A stretch of 64,000 nt of DNA from an uncultured Candidatus Saccharibacteria bacterium (GTDB lineage Bacteria > Patescibacteriota > Saccharimonadia > Saccharimonadales > Saccharimonadaceae): assembly GCA_948614045.1 (NCBI GenBank), contig CAPFSK010000001.1, positions 1 through 64,000 of the forward strand. The letters run 5' to 3'. This document shows, one piece after another, positions 59,291 through 64,000 of the stretch. How positions within the stretch are numbered: the stretch's first letter is position 1; each line of letters starts with the position of its first letter. Below the pieces are notes generated by a model that made no database searches, had not been told where the DNA came from, and was given only the letters and a program-made list of their open reading frames with translations. The position numbers and the translations under genes were made by a program.

Positions 59291-60538
59291 CTAATCTTCG
59301 CAGAGACGTTCGTCATAGCGCAGCCGAGAGGCGGAATGACGCACGCGACGACGGCGATGACGTAAATGAATCAAATAGTAAGCAATGCCCATCTGGAAGA
59401 CCATGATAAAGGCAGCGCAGCTCAAAATCGCGCCGAGCCCAAAGTTATACATCCAGCCACAAAACAGTACACCGGTAGCTTCGCCAAGGTAGTTCATGAC
59501 GTGTTTGAGGGTGTTGTAACCGAGCTGGTGGCGATTGTCGACGAGGTTGATATAGCAGCCATCGCTGACATCCTCGTACGCAGTCTCGCTGAGCATCGCC
59601 CAAGTAAAGGCGAGCAGGAAGACGAATGGATTATCCGCTAGAACGGCGATTACATAGGCGCCGAAGCGAATCCCGAACTTCAACGTCATCGTAATATAAT
59701 CGTTTTTGGGCGTAAAATATCGGAGCGCGATCATGCCGAGAATATCACCGACCAACCCGGCAATTAGGAGATAATTCGTCGCCGTACTAGCAGAAAATTC
59801 AAGCAGATTCGTCATGATCAGCATTTTAAGACCCAATGCGGTTGCGAACGAGGTCGAGGAGAGAAAAGCATATAGCATATAGAAAGTCTGGACGCGACTC
59901 TTAAAGACGTATTTGAATGCCGACTGCTGGACTTTGGACGAAGCCGCGGTCGGTTTGACCTTGATACGAAACATCACTATCATCGCTAGCGCAAGAAAAA
60001 CCATTGAGACCGCAAGGCAAACGTTATAATCCACCCCAAGCCCAGTCATACTTTGACCAATCATCAGCCCGCCAATCAAGACGCCGACGTCGCGAAAGAG
60101 ATATTCGACAAGTTTACGTTTACTGTAAATCTTGTTGCTTTTCATAATGGTCGTAAGGAGCGGATAGACGCTTGCGACAATTATGTAGCTTGTAAAAATT
60201 TCGATAATCGTACAGAGATTGATTAAAAATGTCTGGTCCGTGCCGTTAAGCCCGAGCTGAACGGCCGAGTTTGCGAGACGAAAGGCGAGGATGCCAGTCA
60301 TGAAAGTCTTGAGCGAAGAGGGCTTCAACTTCCAACCGACGAGCAGAATGCCGCCGACACTGAGAAAAGTTGCAATACTAGTCAGAGTACTAATTTCGGT
60401 TGCAAGATAGCCGTTTTCTTCGAGCCAAAGCTGGCGAAAATTCGCCCAGAGCCCGGCGGAAATACTGAAAAACGCCAACATCACTAAAATGCGGTTAGCA
60501 AGGCGAGAATTTTGGGATTTGCGGCGCTTTTGCGACAT
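59291..60538 (-). CDS. MFS-type membrane transporter
   Basis: 415 aa with 11-12 hydrophobic helices (ILVMLAFFSISAGLWANFRQ; FLSVGGILLVGWKL; VGVLIGGLMIGQSM; LIAGLVGDILGMIAL). The cytoplasmic loop after helix 6 is basic and the C-terminus is very basic. Overall layout is that of a major facilitator without recognised substrate motif. It resembles CPR MFS proteins of unknown substrate. Confidence 0.7.
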   Translation of the reverse strand: MSQKRRKSQNSRLANRILVMLAFFSISAGLWANFRQLWLEENGYLATEISTLTSIATFLSVGGILLVGWKLKPSSLKTFMTGILAFRLANSAVQLGLNGTDQTFLINLCTIIEIFTSYIIVASVYPLLTTIMKSNKIYSKRKLVEYLFRDVGVLIGGLMIGQSMTGLGVDYNVCLAVSMVFLALAMIVMFRIKVKPTAASSKVQQSAFKYVFKSRVQTFYMLYAFLSSTSFATALGLKMLIMTNLLEFSASTATNYLLIAGLVGDILGMIALRYFTPKNDYITMTLKFGIRFGAYVIAVLADNPFVFLLAFTWAMLSETAYEDVSDGCYINLVDNRHQLGYNTLKHVMNYLGEATGVLFCGWMYNFGLGAILSCAAFIMVFQMGIAYYLIHLRHRRRRVRHSASRLRYDERLCED

Positions 60539-60543
60539 TTCTA

Positions 60544-60802
60544 TTGACTTTTTATCTTACCTGTGATATAATAGAAATATAGAGCACTGCTCCATTCTAC
60601 TACGGACGACCTTTTGCTACTATTTTAGCATAAAAGGGATATTTTGGAGAAAAATAAAGAGGCGAGCAGTCATTGCGAGCAAAAAAATAAAAGAGCAACA
60701 GGATTTACACTTGCCATAATCGTTTTAGCAAGGTACAATTAACTTAGGAAGATTGATTACCGTTCGTTGTCGATATAAATCGTAACGACGGTAATTTTTT
60801 GT
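60544..60802 (+). ncRNA. Candidate small RNA(s) with strong promoter and terminator
   Basis: TTGACT-17-TATAAT (60544-60572) is an almost ideal promoter for this genome. A second one, TTGCCA-17-TACAAT (60711-60739), lies downstream. Both point to a terminator (ATTACCG...CGGTAAT, T6 at 60795-60800). No + strand reading frame fits between them. A hairpin CCTTTTGCTA/TAGCATAAAAGG lies near 60610-60637. The rest of the gap up to 61134 is AT-rich with nothing recognisable. Confidence 0.45.
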
Positions 60803-60888
60803 TGGATATTAACCTCGGTCCTTGCCTTAGTCGTCGATTGAGAACGATTGCCCAAACGTTCCAACAAACAAAGAATTAGTTTTAACAT
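60757..60888 (-). CDS. Possible 43-aa protein
   Basis: ATG at 60888 behind AAAGGA; begins MLKLILCLLERLGNRSQ and ends in a strand-like KITVVTIYIDNER. Its 3' part overlaps the + strand terminator hairpin, so the stem may constrain the sequence instead of protein selection. Confidence 0.3.
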   Translation of the reverse strand: MLKLILCLLERLGNRSQSTTKARTEVNIQQKITVVTIYIDNER

Positions 60889-61134
60889 GTTCTATGTTCC
60901 TTTCTGTTTTAATGTTTATTTTTACTAACAAACACCTCTCCAAAAAGACCTGAATTCTCCACACTCCATCAAATAACTCCCGCACCCTACCCCACAAAAT
61001 GACTAGCTACCCATTGCTCTGTAATCAAACTAACATAATTTAGAAAATTTTAACAAGCACAAGTTCAATTAAAACTACATTTCACCCACGAACTCCACCC
61101 TCCCTCCGGCGCCACTACCATAGTACAGTTACCA

Positions 61135-61320
61135 TTGGCTTTTGTCCGTAGCGGGCTAGTTAATCTTCTTTATGGACAAAGTAGATTCGTAGGTCAAGAT
61201 GGGTATGGTTGGTCGCGTACGTCCGGAGTATCCGCTTTCTCCTATCGTCTCGTTTTTCTAGCTACAGAATTAAATATACAGATATCGGATCGCTACCATG
61301 GTTTCCCCCTTTGCTGCCTC
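61135..61320 (+). repeat. FISUMP-like cassette D (degenerate)
   Basis: Starts TTGGCTTTTGTCCGTAGCGG and holds TGGTCGCGTACG and GGTTTCCCCCTTTGCTGCCTC, as in cassettes A-C. Between these islands it has almost no match to the others. The stop codon, the 3' GGTTCGGT...GATCTTTG segment and the hairpin are absent, and the frame runs into the 3' end of alaS. No leader of the B/C type precedes it. Probably a relic. Confidence 0.65.
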
Positions 61321-61351
61321 TGCCCCAAAATTAATAGACGGTCTGGAAAAG

Positions 61352-63358
61352 TTATTCCAGCACGGCCTTGATACGGCGGACGCCCGCGCTAGAACTTTCT
61401 TCCTTCGTGATGCGAAACTTCCCTAACCCGCCGGTGCGTTCGACGTGAGGACCGCCACAAATCTCGCAAGAAACCGGCCCACCGTTCTCCCCGCCAATTG
61501 TATACACCGTTACTCGATCCGGATAGCGATCGCGGAAACTACCATGCGCGTGTAACTCATCAAAGGCATAATCCTTATCATATTCAGCGAAGAACACCGG
61601 CAAATCAGCCTCAATCCACTCGTTGACGCGCTTTTCGACGCGTGCTAACTCTTCGGGCGTTAGTTTATGATCGATATTGAAGTCAAAGCGCAGACGCTCG
61701 GGAGTGAGATTGCTACCTTTTTGCTCGATACTAGGGTCAATTTCTTTTTGGAGTGCAGCAAGTAACAGATGACAAGCAGTGTGGTATTTTACAGTCTGCT
61801 CACCAGTATCGCTCAATCCGCCCTTGAACATACCTTTTGAAGCAGTTTTACTGCGTTCGCGCTGTTCGTTCAGAGCATGTTCAAACTCGTCTTGATAGTT
61901 CTTCGAGAGATTAAGGCCCTGCTTGTAGACCTCCTCTACGCTGAGTTCGAGCGGGAAGCCATAAGTATCTTGGAGCTTGAATAAGTCGTATCCGGTTAGG
62001 CAGTGAGACAATGAGCCTGAGTCGAACTTTTCGGGACCCGCTTCGTCGTCGCCCGTCGTTACGGGGACTCCTTGCTTCGCCCGCTCCCCGTTGGTCGCGG
62101 AGAGTCCCGAGAAAGTCGATTCAGACTCTCGCCTCTCGGCCATCCGGTGCAACTCTTTCAAACCTTTGTTAATCGTCTTACGGAAGGCAGATTCTTCTTT
62201 TGTCAAAACATCAATCACCTGCGCGCGGCATGGCAAAATGTCATCCGACAGCTCGGCGTAATTCTCGGCAATCACTGGGATAATTTCAGCGATGAATTCC
62301 TGACCAATCCCAAGATCAAGCGCCCGGAGCACGGCTCGGCGGACCAAACGTCGCAAGGCGTAGCCCTGAGCCTTGTTGCTCGGCGTAAGCCCTTGCGCAG
62401 CCAGCAAATAAGCACCGCGTAAATGGTCAGCGATAATGCGCATCTCATCGGTATTGTTGTCGTAATTTTTATGCGACATTTCCTCGAGCTTAGCGATAAT
62501 CGGCGCCATGAGCGAAATCTTGAAAACGTCAAAACTCCCGATCGCGGCCGCGGCGAGGCGTTCAAGCCCGCCACCAAAGTCGACGTTTTTGTGCTCGAGT
62601 TCAGAGAAAGTACCGTCTTCGTTGCGTTTGTATTGCATGAAGACCTGGTTGCCGATTTCCATAAAACGTGCGCCGTCGCTGGCGGGATGGCTTTTGCCGT
62701 ATTTTTCGACATCTTGCTTATCCTCGCCAAAGTCATAAAACACCTCGGAATCGGGACCACAGGGGTCGCCAAGTGGCGTAGTCTCAATACCGCCGCCGCG
62801 GCTCCACCAGTTCTCTTTATCGTCGTAGAAGAAGATACGCTCACCAGGTTTAATCCCCCGCTCGTCGCCAGTTTTAGTGCTGCCAATTTCGGCAATTTTC
62901 GCCTCAATGCCAGCCTTTCTAAAGACTTCTTGCCAAATCTCGGCCGCTTCGGTATCTTTCGGAATACCATATTTCTCATTACCGATGAAACAAGTAACGT
63001 AAATTTTCTCCGGGTCGAGACCGATTTCCTTAGTCAAGAATTCAAAATAATTCTCAATCTGTTCTTTCTTAAAATAATCGCCGAGCGACCAGTTACCTAA
63101 CATCTCGAAAACCGTAGTATGACGCGGGTCACCGACGTCCTCGATGTCTTGGAGGCGCATGGACGGCTGACTGTCGGTCAAACGCGTACCTTCGGGGTGT
63201 GGCTGCCCGAGGAGATATGGCAAAAGCGGCTGCATACCGGAACCGGTGAACAGAGTTGTCGGGTCATTCTCGAGGACGAGGGGCGCAGGCGGGATGACTT
63301 TATGTCCGTGCTTAACTTGAAAATCTAAGAATTTTTGGCGAATTTGATTGGCGTTCAT
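61352..63358 (-). CDS. alaS: Alanyl-tRNA synthetase, short form (with in-frame palindromic insert)
   Basis: 668 aa, against about 870 for most AlaRS. Class II core (RQKFLDFQVKHGHKVIPPAP, TTLFTGSGMQPLLPYLLG, VFEMLGNWSLGDYFKKEQIE), tRNA-recognition region, and the editing domain with HTACHLLLAAL and CEICGGPH. It ends right after the editing domain (SSAGVRRIKAVLE), so the C-Ala/DHHA1 domain is absent. Residues ~410-448 (ESESTFSGLSATNGERAKQG...EKFDSGSL) are the extra segment of palindromic element 5. TATAAT six bases before ATG. Confidence 0.95.
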   Translation of the reverse strand: MNANQIRQKFLDFQVKHGHKVIPPAPLVLENDPTTLFTGSGMQPLLPYLLGQPHPEGTRLTDSQPSMRLQDIEDVGDPRHTTVFEMLGNWSLGDYFKKEQIENYFEFLTKEIGLDPEKIYVTCFIGNEKYGIPKDTEAAEIWQEVFRKAGIEAKIAEIGSTKTGDERGIKPGERIFFYDDKENWWSRGGGIETTPLGDPCGPDSEVFYDFGEDKQDVEKYGKSHPASDGARFMEIGNQVFMQYKRNEDGTFSELEHKNVDFGGGLERLAAAAIGSFDVFKISLMAPIIAKLEEMSHKNYDNNTDEMRIIADHLRGAYLLAAQGLTPSNKAQGYALRRLVRRAVLRALDLGIGQEFIAEIIPVIAENYAELSDDILPCRAQVIDVLTKEESAFRKTINKGLKELHRMAERRESESTFSGLSATNGERAKQGVPVTTGDDEAGPEKFDSGSLSHCLTGYDLFKLQDTYGFPLELSVEEVYKQGLNLSKNYQDEFEHALNEQRERSKTASKGMFKGGLSDTGEQTVKYHTACHLLLAALQKEIDPSIEQKGSNLTPERLRFDFNIDHKLTPEELARVEKRVNEWIEADLPVFFAEYDKDYAFDELHAHGSFRDRYPDRVTVYTIGGENGGPVSCEICGGPHVERTGGLGKFRITKEESSSAGVRRIKAVLE
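62013..62128. repeat. Palindromic element 5, inside alaS
   Basis: Arms 62013-62037 (GAGCCTGAGTCGAACTTTTC) and 62104-62128 (GTCCCGAGAAAGTCGATTCA) are near-complementary over ~24 bp. The core CCCGT-CGTT-ACGGG (62052-62065) corresponds to CCTGC-CGTY-GCAGG in the pheT and uvrD copies, with both sides of the stem changed together. Frame is preserved. Confidence 0.75.
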
Positions 63359-63396
63359 TGTTTTATTATAGCATGGGGACCGAACAGGGGTAAATA

Positions 63397-63425
63397 TTGA
63401 CTTTTTACGCGATGTGTGCTATAAT
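63397..63425 (+). promoter_or_regulatory. Promoter and leader of the last gene
   Basis: TTGACT, 17-bp spacer, TATAAT. The leader contains ATAGGG...CCCTAT, a hairpin near the transcript 5' end. Confidence 0.7.
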
Positions 63426-63496
63426 GAGAAGATAGGGTTGAGTTTTGCCCTATTTTGAAACTAAAAACTTAGAACTTTGAAAGCGAGGTAGCATGG

Positions 63497-64000
63497 ATGG
63501 AAGAAAAGAAATTTTACGAGAAGAGCGTATATCATTTGGCGAAGTGGTGCGGGACGGTGATTAGAGAAAAAGCGCCTGCATGTCCGACTTTGATGTCGCG
63601 AAAAGGTGGAGTATTTCGCCTTGATATTTGCCCGGCAGAGGGCAGCGACGGAGCACAATTCCGCAAATGGCTGGGAATTCCGGGAGATTATCCGTACGAA
63701 GCGGAATGCTTGCAGTTGGTTTATCGCATTTTTCCGGGTTGGGATTTTAAAATTTGGTGCGATGAAGGCGATGAGCATGGCTGGGTAGACTGTGCGGCTT
63801 ACGCGGAGATGAAGGCAGCGAGCTGTTCAATAAGATTAGCAGAAGGAGTCGGTTTCGACTCCGGTCCGATCCCGGGATCGGCTGGTTGCGTATTCAGAAC
63901 TGCAGACGAATGGGGCTTTGCCGAGCATAAAGGCGCAATTGTCTTCGTCATCACGGAGCGCGGGAACTATCAGAAAGTTCTCGGCGAAATTTATGTGATC
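63497..64000 (+). CDS. Hypothetical protein (3' end outside the window)
   Basis: 168 codons from the ATG at 63497 (GAGG upstream) and still open at the window edge. Begins MEEKKFYEKSVYHLAKWCGT; contains GVFRLDICPAEGSD, WLGIPGDYPYEAECLQLVY and several Cys/Trp residues. No signal peptide. Not recognised. Strong promoter and structured leader suggest good expression. Confidence 0.65.
   Translation, partial: MEEKKFYEKSVYHLAKWCGTVIREKAPACPTLMSRKGGVFRLDICPAEGSDGAQFRKWLGIPGDYPYEAECLQLVYRIFPGWDFKIWCDEGDEHGWVDCAAYAEMKAASCSIRLAEGVGFDSGPIPGSAGCVFRTADEWGFAEHKGAIVFVITERGNYQKVLGEIYVI

Noticed and set aside
1..64000. CRISPR array
   Set aside because: No regularly spaced short direct repeats and no cas genes were seen; the repeats present are palindromic elements, cassettes and one 84-bp pair.

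Overview
The window looks like part of a chromosome from a Patescibacteria/CPR bacterium, most likely a Saccharibacterium (TM7). The evidence is compact intergenic spacing, many genes whose start codon lies 6-7 nt after a TATAAT box, a WxL/DUF916-like surface locus, TPNTG-type wall anchoring and a short AlaRS. The genus assignment is inference; no rRNA gene is present.

Layout. (1) 1-310: the end of a FISUMP-like cassette. (2) about 0.45-21.8 kb: a mobile element carrying surface proteins, two sigma/HTH-like regulators, an MT-A70 and a C5-cytosine methyltransferase, a TraG/VirD4-like ATPase, a replication-relaxation protein, an amidoligase/GGCT pair with DUF5049 and DUF4314 proteins, and tandem large serine recombinases. 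Many genes resemble those of gut Firmicutes elements, yet several promoters are of the host type. (3) 21.8-26.2 kb: a second element with a helicase-nuclease fusion and a decayed recombinase module, bounded by direct repeats of about 84 bp. (4) 26.2-29.0 kb: two cassette loci, two structured palindromic repeats and tRNA-Arg. (5) 29-64 kb: core chromosome, comprising a methyltransferase, tRNA-Lys and tRNA-Val, a surface-protein locus, an AAA ATPase plus Toprim-like pair, uvrA, sbcB, pheST-FKBP-trxB, an aquaporin, an LtaS-like enzyme, metG, rsmA, a G5/transglycosylase-like protein, uvrD, an MFS protein and alaS.

Most notable signals. First, a family of palindromic elements (about 115-145 bp) sits both between genes (26.28 and 28.36 kb) and in frame inside three essential or core genes (pheT, uvrD/pcrA, alaS), like Rickettsia palindromic elements. 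Second, start-less protein-domain cassettes (1, 26.5 and 28.7 kb, plus a degenerate copy at 61.1 kb) share islands of identical nucleotides separated by hypervariable stretches. At least two are preceded by a conserved RNA-like leader, and two are followed by a GC-rich hairpin. This recalls donor or target sequences of a diversification system. Third, the Toprim-like partner of an AAA ATPase is split by a frameshift exactly at an A-AAA-AAG slippery heptamer. Fourth, two adjacent genes share a covarying 5' leader structure.
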